Part shown: piece by piece, positions 1-10,600 of the stretch
Numbering within the stretch: the first letter of the stretch is position 1
Layout: every line of letters begins with the position of its first letter
Source: Tubulanus polymorphus
Taxonomy: Eukaryota > Nemertea > Palaeonemertea > Tubulaniformes > Tubulanidae
NCBI RefSeq assembly: GCF_964204645.1
Contig: NC_134026.1
Location: 27,732,650-27,796,649 of the forward strand
Direction of reading: 5' to 3'
DNA length: 64,000 nucleotides
Made by a program: the position numbers and the translations under genes
Notes under the pieces: model-generated
Databases searched by the model: none
Seen by the model: the letters and a program-made list of their open reading frames with translations, nothing else
What the model was told of the DNA's origin: nothing

Positions 1-1049
1 TTGCGCGTGCGCGGAGTAAATCAGCCAATTAGAGACGATATCTGGCAAAATATAGTTTAGAAGTCAGTGACTGGATCCGGCTAAATAACCACAGCCTTTT
101 CTTATTCCCTGAGTTTTTCGGGTCTGTGGCCACCTTGCCTAAATCCAACTTTAAAACCAATGAAGTTATGGTGGTGTTATAATGGCGCCAATGTTAGTCT
201 AGTACCCAGCCATCTAAAGCCAAAACACATAAAAGGTAGCATTTTATTTCAGCCCTTTTGTCATGGACGATCTGATAACTCAAAGCATAAGTAACCATTT
301 ATTGATAAAATTTCCTTGACAGAAATTTGCAGGAAACAGTGAATTAATTAACTGACAGTTAGACATCAGAAGTTGTAGGGGAACCAGTAGAAGGGAACCA
401 GTACATCGTCCGTATTCAGACTTTAAACTACAACGTATGCTTGTACAGACTGACTCTGACTGTCGCTGTTTTGAAAGCATAATAGTAGTAGTCCTTTTTG
501 TTGGGCTTTCAAGGTTTCAAGCTACACGAAATTAAACCCCTATCTATTACGTAAACTAGTTCAATTTCAATCCAGACTGGGACAAACCAACAGAATAACT
601 TTGTGCTCAGATGAGATTCACGCTTTTAGAAATATCAAAATAATAAGACTGCCTGGGTCATGAAGATATTCTTACCTTTTAAAATGGAAGTGAAGATGTA
701 AACACGACCTTCACCTTCCCTTCTTTTTTACAACCACAGATAAAACTTAAAAGTTTGCGCACAAATTACGATTAAAATAACGACATCATGCAATGATCTT
801 GGTATGCAATACTTAGATAAATAAATGGGCAATCGTTACTTACGCAGCACAGGGCATGATATCCAGTATAAACACAGAACAATTGATATTTCTTCGTCTT
901 CCCTGCATCGCGCATTTAGGCCTGGATTCGCTCTGTGGAAATCAGCTGTGGTTCGGGCGTACAAACAGGTTTCGGTAAATTCCGTCAAAGCGGAAACACC
1001 CGAACAGCTTTCCGTAAGGTTGCGGAGAATCCCGACCAATACCGACGCA
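1..1049. other. Upstream intergenic region
   Basis: I see no supported gene here. Short open frames overlap on both strands near 825-1142, but they run across the predicted promoter and 5' UTR and have no recognisable protein character. The very start (GCGCGTGCGC) resembles an NRF-1-type GC palindrome. Confidence 0.5.
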
Positions 1050-1160
1050 ACTAGAACACTACGCATGCGCCTAAGATGTAAACATCGCTGTTTCCGGTTT
1101 ATATATTTGATGGAAGAAACTGTCAGTAGTGTTCAGACGTGAGAAAAAGATCATTTAGAG
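1050..1160 (+). promoter_or_regulatory. Core promoter and non-coding first exon of the ZBTB-like gene
   Basis: A palindromic GCATGC core of NRF-1 type lies near 1062-1072, followed by a short transcribed stretch ending in a strong splice donor, GAG|GTAAGT, at 1160/1161. The matching acceptor (TTTCAG) is at 2293-2294, just before the coding exon at 2295. This implies a 5' UTR intron of about 1.13 kb. The transcription start itself cannot be placed exactly from sequence. Confidence 0.5.
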
Positions 1161-1289
1161 GTAAGTCTTTGGTTCATTAATTACAATCTCGGACAAAGAA
1201 CATGTAATTTTGCTTATATATTGGCCTATTTATTTTCCTAATTCTTATCTTTGCGAGAAAACCGTATTTGGTAGGGTCTAAAAACACAG

Positions 1290-1360
1290 ATCGATGATGG
1301 TTGGTGGTTAGTCAGTAACCTGTCTGTGGTTTAGTTTCACGATTGGATATTTTCACAAAC
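1290..1360 (-). repeat. Dispersed repeat, part 1 (shared with 26735-26850)
   Basis: Reverse complement closely matches the right half of 26735-26850, including the run that reads AAACTAAACCACAGACAGG. It lies in the 5' UTR intron of the zinc-finger gene. Confidence 0.65.
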
Positions 1361-2092
1361 CACAGTCAGGAATGGGAAGGTCATTTTTGTATGAAATCTT
1401 CGTCAGCCAATTTGACTGACGAGTAATTTGCCTGGCATTTCATTGTCTCTTAAGATATCTGTCTCATTTTTGTTGTAATCGACGCACAACAGATTCGTAG
1501 TTTGTCTGATACCTATAACACCTCACCTGACGATCTTAATCCATGTGCAAATCGGCCGTAAAGTGAGAGTAAATTTCCGTCCAGTCAACAGCTGCCATTT
1601 TAAAAATTACTGGAGGTGCTGGCACCTGTGGACTGAGGCCAGGACAACAGCACAAACTAACAAAGCGAAACGACGAAATTTAAAAAAATTAAAAAATCAA
1701 CATTTATTCACATTTTTCTTTTACCAGAAATTTATTATTTCATTATTTATTATGGAAAACACGAAGACTTGAAATAAAAGTTGGAAAACCATCAAAAATA
1801 AAAATTGTCGTTTCGTCTTGGAAGTTTTATATAAATCCTTGTAGGTCCCCTTGTCTTATCATGCCACATGTGCAATACAGAGAAATGGCGGCCAATGGCG
1901 AAATTTGTGGAGAAATTAATTAATTTCTCAAAATAATGTTGATTAACCACTCGAAACATACATAAAATTGGATTATTTCGAAAGGTACCTGTGTTAGTTT
2001 GTGAATTAAGCCATTAATTGTGGACTGAAGTGAATAGAAAGTATATTTTTGAAGTGTTACTTTTTTCAACCGTGTTTTGGTCCTTGTCATCC

Positions 2093-2165
2093 CTAACGTT
2101 GGTATAAGCCCATCCGATTATAAAAAGCTTACCACCAACGATTAGGTAACTAACTAGTTGGTGGT
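2093..2165 (-). repeat. Dispersed repeat, part 2 (shared with 26735-26850)
   Basis: Reverse complement matches the left half of 26735-26850, including CTAATCGTTGGTGGTAAGC. Together with 1290-1360 it reads as one repeat copy split by about 730 bp. Confidence 0.65.
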
Positions 2166-2303
2166 GTGACGACTGGTTGTTGTACTTGTAGTGTAGCAAA
2201 TTCAAGAAATTTTTATTGAATTACAACTCGATTGAATTTATAATTTATAGATCCATGTTACAACGTATAAAGTTGCTTATGTCCTTAATTTCAGACTGAA
2301 TGA

Positions 2304-4232
2304 ATGCCCTGTTTCTCTTCTGTGGTGGTGTGGCTCGATGATCAGATGACCATGGACGAGTATACTAGAGACATTTTACTGGGTCTAAATTCTCTCAGAA
2401 CTTGTGGTAATTTTTGCGATATAAATATGGTTGCTACTGATGGAACCAAATTTCCTGTTCATCGATGTATTCTCGCTGCGGCCAGTAATAATCTTTACCA
2501 ATACGCTATTGATGTACAGTCTGATGTTTGTGTAGACATCGATGCAAATATTTTAGAAATATTCTTAGATATTCTGTACACTGGAAAGGTTTCTCCACTT
2601 TGTGATAAAAATGACATTGACAAATTGAAGGAAATAAGTAATATATTAAGGATGGATTGTGTTTTAAACTTATTGAATGAAAAAGATGAAACCGAGCAGT
2701 CAATCAATGATGAAATGGCATGTTGTTCCCAGAAAACATCATCGTGTCAAAATATGAATGCGATTCCTATGCATAAAAAGAAACGCGGTCGTCCGCGAAA
2801 AAGAAATGACGTGACTTTGGAAGAGAATGATAAAAAGCGACTGAAATTGGACGACACGATATTGGACAGTACGGAAAAGCCCTCAAAACGATACCTTCCT
2901 AAACGTGCAACACGTGGGAAAACCGGACTAGAAAGATTGAAAATTATAAATTCAATGAGGAATGATTCTTCTCAACAACTAAAAAGACATTCTGTGTACG
3001 ATGAATCAATGTATGTTGAATTTAGTGATGAAGTTCAGTCTGTTAATCCTGGTGATTGTATTGATAAATGTCTCGATACCACGTGCTCTGATCTTTATGA
3101 TAAAGACACTGCTATATATGTAGAAAATAATGATGAAGATCCTGAAATTTTTGCGAAAAAGGTATCTACTTCTTTGAGTCAAATACTTTCCCAATTGCAG
3201 ACATCAGTGTCTTCATGTACAACACTCAGTGAAAATGAAAAGCATTCCGATACAGAAAAGAGAGAAGAATGGAAAAATTGTCCCTACTGTTCAAAGTTCA
3301 AAGGTATCAAAAAAGGTCGCTATCAATTTCATATCCGTTTTTGCCATTTGCCGCTGAAGTGTGTTCATTGCTTTAAACCATTTGAAAGTGAGCATGATGC
3401 AAAGCAGCATTGCTGTCCACTTACCAAACCTGAAACTTTGCCACATGTTTGTGAGTTATGTGGGAAAACATTGGCCGGCATTCAAGCCCTGAAACTACAT
3501 CTCAAAATTCATAATAATGTGAAAAATTATAAATGTCAGTTTTGTTCAAAGGCATTTGTTCGTAAAGTGCAACTCGATTCACACATAAAACATATTCATA
3601 AACAAGACCGACCGTTCAAGTGTCTGCATTGCGAGAAAAAATTTGCATATAATTATGAGTTGAAGAGACACAAATCATCGCATCAGTGCCCGCACTGTTC
3701 AGCATTGATTCCTGGAAAACAAGCCCTAAGTATCCACATAAGAACTTGCTATTCTAATTCTAATTTTACGACAAACAGGCAAGAGGAGAGCGGTGCATTA
3801 TTGAAAGCAACAAACGGAAACATTGAACACAAGTCTTCCATCGATGACACAGCCACAGTATCAAAAACTATTGAATCTAATATTTTGCCAAACTCAGCAG
3901 TTAATGCACAGGAGGTGTTGGATATTGAAAATATTAATAATCTCTTTATGTGCAAATTCTGTGAGTGCATCTTTCCGGAATATAAGGATATCAATGAACA
4001 CTTCGAATTAAACCAGTGTCGTGCTCAGTGCCCATCTGATAATAATGTACAAACAACTGGAAATATTCCTGTTTATCTGAATAGTAATGAAACAATAATT
4101 CAATCTGTTCCACAGATTGAACAAACAGAATCAGTACAGTATCTCATAATTGAAGATGTAACTGAGCTTACAACTGATGATATAGATTCATTTTCAATAA
4201 AAAATCTTGTTCAAACAAATCCAACTACATAA
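2304..4232 (+). CDS. BTB/POZ domain C2H2 zinc-finger protein (ZBTB-like)
   Basis: Predicted nuclear transcription factor, up to 642 residues in a single coding exon. Visible parts: a BTB/POZ domain (about 20-125, with the typical CDINMVATDGTKFPVHRCIL opening), an AT-hook (KKKRGRPRKR, about 158-167), a basic/acidic linker, then a zinc-finger cluster from residue 326 (CPYC, CVHC, CELC, CQFC, CLHC, CPHC knuckles) and an isolated C-terminal finger near 550 (CKFC). The BTB domain normally dimerises and recruits co-repressors; the fingers bind DNA. Start choice: ATG 2304 is the longest, but ATG 2352 sits in a far better context (accATGG) and begins right before the BTB fold. A 13-codon upstream frame (ATG 2300) overlaps the 2304 start. 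A poly(A) signal AATAAA is at 4318. No specific orthologue can be named. Confidence 0.93.
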   Translation: MPCFSSVVVWLDDQMTMDEYTRDILLGLNSLRTCGNFCDINMVATDGTKFPVHRCILAAASNNLYQYAIDVQSDVCVDIDANILEIFLDILYTGKVSPLCDKNDIDKLKEISNILRMDCVLNLLNEKDETEQSINDEMACCSQKTSSCQNMNAIPMHKKKRGRPRKRNDVTLEENDKKRLKLDDTILDSTEKPSKRYLPKRATRGKTGLERLKIINSMRNDSSQQLKRHSVYDESMYVEFSDEVQSVNPGDCIDKCLDTTCSDLYDKDTAIYVENNDEDPEIFAKKVSTSLSQILSQLQTSVSSCTTLSENEKHSDTEKREEWKNCPYCSKFKGIKKGRYQFHIRFCHLPLKCVHCFKPFESEHDAKQHCCPLTKPETLPHVCELCGKTLAGIQALKLHLKIHNNVKNYKCQFCSKAFVRKVQLDSHIKHIHKQDRPFKCLHCEKKFAYNYELKRHKSSHQCPHCSALIPGKQALSIHIRTCYSNSNFTTNRQEESGALLKATNGNIEHKSSIDDTATVSKTIESNILPNSAVNAQEVLDIENINNLFMCKFCECIFPEYKDINEHFELNQCRAQCPSDNNVQTTGNIPVYLNSNETIIQSVPQIEQTESVQYLIIEDVTELTTDDIDSFSIKNLVQTNPTT

Positions 4233-4728
4233 GTGAATTCTGTTGATTTCCTTTTATGATGTACATTTTCTTGTCATGTGAGAATCGGATATGATGATAT
4301 GTTATGTTTTTTGTTGAAATAAATTTCAAAAAGAATGTTAAATTGTTTTGCTAGTCCTTGTAATGCTGTACTGTGAAGGAAGGATAACAAGAATCAGTGC
4401 CTTCATTGGGATTTTATTTTGACTGAATTAAATCATATAAAACAAAGTAAATTTCTGAAATGCTGATTTTCACAATAAAGTATCACTAGTCTACAGACAC
4501 AAAATACACACTTGAGATTTCAAAAGTCATTCACCTAATGAACATCAACAAAAATACTAAACATTTTTGCATCCAACGTATATAATACTGACTTCGATAA
4601 TACTGAAATACACCGATACATAAATGTAAATAATTTTGATACTTAATTAGTTAATCTGAATTATTTAGTCAACTAAATATTGAGAGTTTGATAATCATTG
4701 CTAGCAATATTGATGTATAACTGATAGA
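4233..4728. other. Tail-to-tail 3' UTRs of the ZBTB-like and PM20D2-like genes
   Basis: AATAAA on the + strand at 4318 serves the zinc-finger gene. On the - strand, the TTTATT at about 4413-4420 could be the poly(A) signal of the peptidase gene. No coding sequence is visible. Confidence 0.5.
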
Positions 4729-6668
4729 TCAGCTACTTAAATCGGTCATAGAACTAACATGAGTACCAGTAGCGCTCTTATCTGAACCAGCTCTTCCGCG
4801 ACTAAGAGAAATACGAATGTCACTCAAAGAAGATGACGTTAATTTATTTCGAGGTTGACGAGAGGCAATTTTCTGTTGTTTAAATGTCTCCATCATCTGT
4901 TTTCTTAGTTCCAAATTGGTCATCACTTGTGTTGCTGTTGTCGCCAAAACTTTCGCAACAGTCATACTTTTTTCTGGAAATGTATGTGATTTACGTCGGA
5001 TTAGAGAATGCATGTACAGCAAGCGAAAAGAAGTGAGAAATAATGAACATTTCATTTCAGTACCCACCATGAGCTTCTTGAGTTCCAGCCGCTACCTGAA
5101 ACTCTGTTGTGTTCCTGCTGGCATTTGTCAAGATATCAAATGCTGGACACAAACATGGAACTAAATGTGACACATTTCCCATATCACTCGATCCTGAATA
5201 ATTTACATTAGACTCAAATAATTCAATGATATGGTTCACTTATTTTTGAACGAATCATCTCAATTGATGAGTTAGTTTTAACTTACCACACTGGTAGATG
5301 AGAGAATCCAGATCATCCGTAAATTCCATACCAAACTCTAACCCAATACCAGCATATGCGTCTGCTAATATAGGATTGTGCCACAGAGAATAAACTGGTT
5401 TATCGCGGAAGTCATAATGTAATTCACAACCAGTTGCCTGAAAACATCCATCGTAACACGTGGTAAAAACATGAATCCATAAGTTATAAGTACATTGCCA
5501 ATATATGAACTGATTACCTTGGCAGCTGCATGGAAGCAGGCGGCAACTTTTTGCTGAAGTATAACTAATTCCTTTTCATCAGGTGCTCGTAAATAGAACT
5601 GAAGCTCAGCCAAATCTGGTATTATGTTAGCTTGAACCCCACCTTTGGAGATTATACCTGGAAATAGATTGAAGATTGTGCATCATTGCAGAAATCCTCT
5701 TCACCGGCTAAAACATTCTTATGATGGAATTCACGACTTACCATTTACTGTCCATGTAGGCTTCAATTGTTGTCTGAGAAGAGAAATATTAGTATAGCAG
5801 GCAACAGCAGCATCAAGTGCATTTTTTCCTTCCCAAGGAGACGCGGACGCGTGCGCACTTTTACCCTCATATCTGACTGTGACTATCAATAGAGATGAAT
5901 TCACTGGACACACTATATTCAAATGCATTGGTGTAGGTAACATACAGAATGTGATATCATCAAACACGCCAGCATTTATCATATCAATTTTTCCACTTCC
6001 CCCATCTTCTCCTGGTGTGCCCAGCACAGTTACCTGGAATAAGGAGATACAGAAAAATTATTTTAAGGAAATTTGTGATTTGGGTTTGGCCGGAGAATCT
6101 TAAGACAGTGCTTATATAACTGATCTTTTGGAGACACAATTGAATATGCTCCGATCTATGGAGTATAACTTACCTTGCCAGCAATACTGTACTTGTTCAT
6201 ATGCGCTTTCAAAGCAAGTGCAGCAGCTAGGCTAGCAACAGTACCAAGATTATGACCAGTTGCATGCCCTAATTCAGGTAGAGCATCATATTCACAGATC
6301 AAACACACCGAATTCTCACTACTGCTTGATTCATCATCTGATATTTTGAGATCATTAACATTGTGGATGGTTTTTCCAATACCAGCAGTACCGTTACTAT
6401 CAGTGATTTCATTCAGAACAATGCTTTCATCGTTATCTTTATCATTGTTAGCAATCAAAAGTTCAGCTTTAAAACCAGTAGGGCATACATAATGTTTCTC
6501 CACTGAAAAACCCTGATTTTCGAGAAATTCTGTTATGAGCTTATGAGCAAATATCTCCTTAAAACTTGTTTCTGGCTTCCCCCATAGACTGAGACTCAAA
6601 TCTCGAAGGATGTCAGCGTATTCGTCAATAACAGTAATCATTAACTCGCGATCAATCACACATTCCAT
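4729..6668 (-). CDS. PM20D2-like M20 family peptidase homologue, probable pseudoenzyme
   Basis: Six exons: 6174-6668, 5742-6033, 5518-5657, 5287-5437, 5068-5193, 4729-4973. Joined they give 482 residues without a stop. Family members are cytosolic metal-dependent dipeptidases (PM20D2 removes beta-alanyl dipeptides). Family signatures are clear: [16 protein letters not shown] (125-140), [12 protein letters not shown] (169-180), [31 protein letters not shown] (360-372) and the final [14 protein letters not shown]. However, the usual HACGH is HATGH (T137 for Cys), the EE pair is E174-D175, the MAHP His is T199, and the C-terminal IHP His is C375. Only H139 of the expected ligands is kept. An acidic insert at about 73-120 explains its extra length over the ~436-residue human protein. 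Exon 5 uses a GTGGGT donor, chosen because it alone keeps frame and family match. Head-to-head with DNAJC14. Confidence 0.88.
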
Positions 6669-7628
6669 AATGAAGACAACTTTGAAAAACTTTTTAGGGG
6701 TTGTGTATCAACGGTCCTGTATCAACCTCGATTACTTCCGGGTTTCCCGACCGGGGATAACCGGGATTCCCTGCCGGGTAGTTATTGAAAAAATACGACA
6801 TACTTTTATAGGTCAACTTGCGAATACTTTAATAATTCACATGTTCTACCATTTCTAGATCATAGATCTATAGTTTGAAGTGTAAATTATTTTGTTTTGA
6901 TTGAATATTGTGGGTATCAAAATCGTAGACTGTTATCGTATATTTCAATTACCCGATTCAGGCGCTGGCTGTCATGGCTGCTCAAACAAGACATAGCAGC
7001 GGGAAAGTGTACAGTTGTTGAGGTAATTACTGTACATGACATGTTATTTTCGAAGAAGTGTGAATTACTAAGAACCTGTGGCTATTGCTTGAAATGTTTC
7101 TGGGGAATAGATTAATTGTTTATGCTCTGAATGTTACAAAATAAGGTACCCAAAAAAAAATCAAGAAACTTTTTTTGTCTTCTCACTCATCCCTGTGACT
7201 ACTGTGAGTGTGAGTGGTGAGTGTGCTGTCGTGTAGTAGGGCCTTCCAGTTCCAGGAATCTCTCTCGTCGTGAGTCTCCACTGATTCAAGAAGACAGACC
7301 TGTTATTTCATGTATTGAATTTCATATTCATTTGGTCTAGTTAAAGTGAATCATATTTTATCCGTAAGAGGATACGAATTGTATTTAGGGACTAAAGCAG
7401 TTTTTAGCCCATTCCACTGTGTGGTGCTAGAGTGTTATTAAAGAATTGTGTTATGGTTAGGTTGGGTACATAGTCATCAGGTACACCTGAACTGCAGTTG
7501 TTCCAGGCCACCTTATCATTCCATTTTTATGTCATATAGGTTATTGTAGTGTTGTACTAATCGGTTATCATTGTTGACAATGCTTCAGGCTTACCTTTGC
7601 TAATGGCCTTCTGATATTTATTTTCCAG
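6669..7628. promoter_or_regulatory. Bidirectional promoter region, PM20D2-like / DNAJC14
   Basis: About 0.97 kb separates the two divergent start codons. An ETS-type ACTTCCGGGT lies near 6730, close to the peptidase start. A possible 5' UTR donor (GAG|GTAATT) for DNAJC14 is at about 7022, and the acceptor TTTTCCAG at 7621-7628 opens its coding exon. Confidence 0.45.
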
Positions 7629-7636
7629 ACAAAAAG

Positions 7637-10600
7637 ATGGATGACAAAAGTTTGGAGGGTGAACTGCCACCATTGTATGACAGCAGAGCCCTTGAACAAC
7701 TTTTACGGGGAATGAACTCGGCAAATTTTGATTTTGTTAGCAATCCAAACAACTTCTTGCAGCAAGGTTTATGCCCAAATGGCAATATTCAAAATCTCGA
7801 TGGATTCCAGCAATGGTCGAATGGTTTTTCTCACTACCCGAAGGAGGATGACCCATTGAGCTTGTCTTGGCAGAATTTGTCACATTTGAGAAATGCTGAA
7901 TCAGATTTTAGTCAACCTCAAAGTGGCCATACATCTCCTACCTTTTCAAGCGGTGAAACTTCACCAACGTATGTGCAACATAACAGATATCCAGTATATG
8001 AAGGTCTCATGGGTAACTTTAACTTCTCTCAGCCCGACCTCAACACAAATACAGAACCTGTAGGTTTACAACATCAAAGATTATTCGGCGATAAACTGGA
8101 TAGTTTTGGTGGCAATTTGAATTTTGGTTCTTTGAGTCAGGATCAGCCAAAGTTTCAGCAACCAGATCACAATAGAATGCAAACTTGGACAAATAGCATG
8201 CCTGAATATCATCCTTTTCAGTCTTCGACTGTATTGCACGATCAGAAAGATTTGCCACCAGTAGATATCGGCACGCATCAAGAAACGAAACCCAAACGTA
8301 GCTATTCTGACGTGGCAAAGAAACAACCGGAGACCACAGCTAATATCGCACGCACTAAATTCAAAGAGAAGCGCAGCAGCAGTTTACCTGAAGAGCTGAA
8401 AGCGCCGACACCACCACCTGTGTTCAAACAACGCAAGAAAACTAACAAACCACGAGGGGCAAAGAAAATGCAGCAGCACCAACAGCCTGTAGAAATCCTT
8501 GGAAGCAATGTTGAACCAGATGCCAAATATGGGCTTGATACTTTCGATGATCCTATTCAGAATGAAGTGAAGAATGTTGATAAATCGAGTGGTATTGATG
8601 ACGTGGATGAAATACCAGCTAATGTATTTACAAAAATGAAATCTGCGAAACTGCCATCTGAGAACTACCACCCATCTCGGGATGCTCCAGCTGATCTGTC
8701 GCACGGCAAAGCTAAGAAATCAGCTGAGAAACAAGGTCCTTTCTTTGATCCAAAGCGTATTTTTCAATCAAAGCCCAACAACAACACTGCCAACTGTAGT
8801 AGCTCATCAAAATCGAAGGTTCACTCTAACATCGAAGCGGACTGCAACGGTGGAAGTAAAGCATCTGGTGACATTGATGAATATGCTTTCGTTCTCAACA
8901 ATGGTAAATGTTGTCCAACTTTCACAAATACGGCTGCTGCTACCAAAGCGACTACTTACATCAATAATGATCTCCGTGACCGATCAGAACCGAGAAAACA
9001 AACAAACACCGATGTAAAGCAAAACCATGCAAACCGTTCACAGTCATGTTCCGAGACACGGACTTCGAAGAGTAGCAAAGGTTCGAAAGACGTCTACATG
9101 AATGGTGCTGCTGACCAATCTTCTCGAGCTCAACGCAAGACCAACAAAAAGAAAAGCCGTCATGCCCAAGTATTTGGTAAGTTTATTTTTGTGTTAAAAT
9201 GAGTACTAAAGCAATATAATCAATTGAATTTGATGAACCTTTGATATTCGAATTAGATTTATTGATCTATCTATTTATGTAACGTAGATATGATAGACGT
9301 ATAAAATACCTAGCAGATGTTGTCATGTATATTGATTAAATCTAGGACTATCCACTTTCGCTTTGAATTCTAGGGATATCCACTTTCTGTTTTAATGCTA
9401 GGTTTATCCACTCTTTCAATACTTGGTTGGTTTTTCCAACTCTCATTTCCAAGAATTGGTTGGTTTTTCCACCTCTCATTTCCATGAATTTTAAGATATT
9501 TTCTTAATTATTAGTGTTATTTTAAGTTAGTCTTAGAACAGAAATTCATTATCTTCACATTTATTAATATTTTTCCAGGACAAATCTGTGGAATTGCCTA
9601 TCAATGGTGTTATTGGTTCCTTGTTGAGGTGCTGTTAGCTCTTATCATCCTCGTGGCTATGGTCTCATACCGGTTGCTGATTATTTTGTAAGTACTAATT
9701 AGTGCTTTTCTCTCGATATTTTCATAGCGCTCTAATCTACTCTGATTTGAGGTCTATGATTTTTTTGTTGTTTTTGGTAGATCAATAATACAGTAGAACT
9801 TTCTGTATTTCTGAATAATTGTAATAAAAACCATTGTGTTATTTTTACTACGGTATTTTGAATAAACGCTGTAGCATTGGAGACGGATAAAAATCAATAC
9901 AATAATTCATCATTTTATATGTATGCAGTATCATCGCGCATGCAGGTATTATATAGATATGCCATGATAGCACCTGATGGGTTGCTTTTTAACTTAGGGA
10001 TCTTAATGTTCATTAGGTAGAGTTGTGTAAGTAGTATTACAGAAGGATGGAGGTATCTGTGCAATGTACGATACCTTCCGATGTATAATGAGTTATATTA
10101 GTTTTATATTGGATTAATTGAAATGCAGTATTTTTCGATAGGCATAGTTGACAAATGTGTTTAGTCATCTTTTTTGTGCATTGCATCACATTCAGAACAT
10201 TGAATTTTACTTTCAGGATCATGAAAATATATCAATATATTGTTCTCGCTATCACCAAGACTTATACATGTATTAAAAGCCGTGTACAGTCCTGGTGTTG
10301 TGGTGCTAATCGACGGAAAAAAGCCTGGTCGGCTAATGATAGTCAATATCAGTCCTATGGGCTTGATGAAAACATAGTTTTACCCACTACAGGTATCAAT
10401 CTTTCAGCATAGTGTCTGTATGTGTTTTTATTTCAAATCAATAAACATACATGTGAAATATCGTTTCTCTAGGAGAAGAAGCTATGAAGCGGTTGTTGGC
10501 TGGTAAAGGAAAAGACCCATATAGGTAAATAATTATGTTTAACCGAGCTTAAGAAAGATCCAGTTCAATATATCAAATTAACTTAGTCTATGCTGGTATT

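Noticed and set aside
825-1142. A 105-codon frame at the start of the window
   Set aside because: It spans the predicted promoter and 5' UTR and is overlapped by an antisense frame; no protein features.
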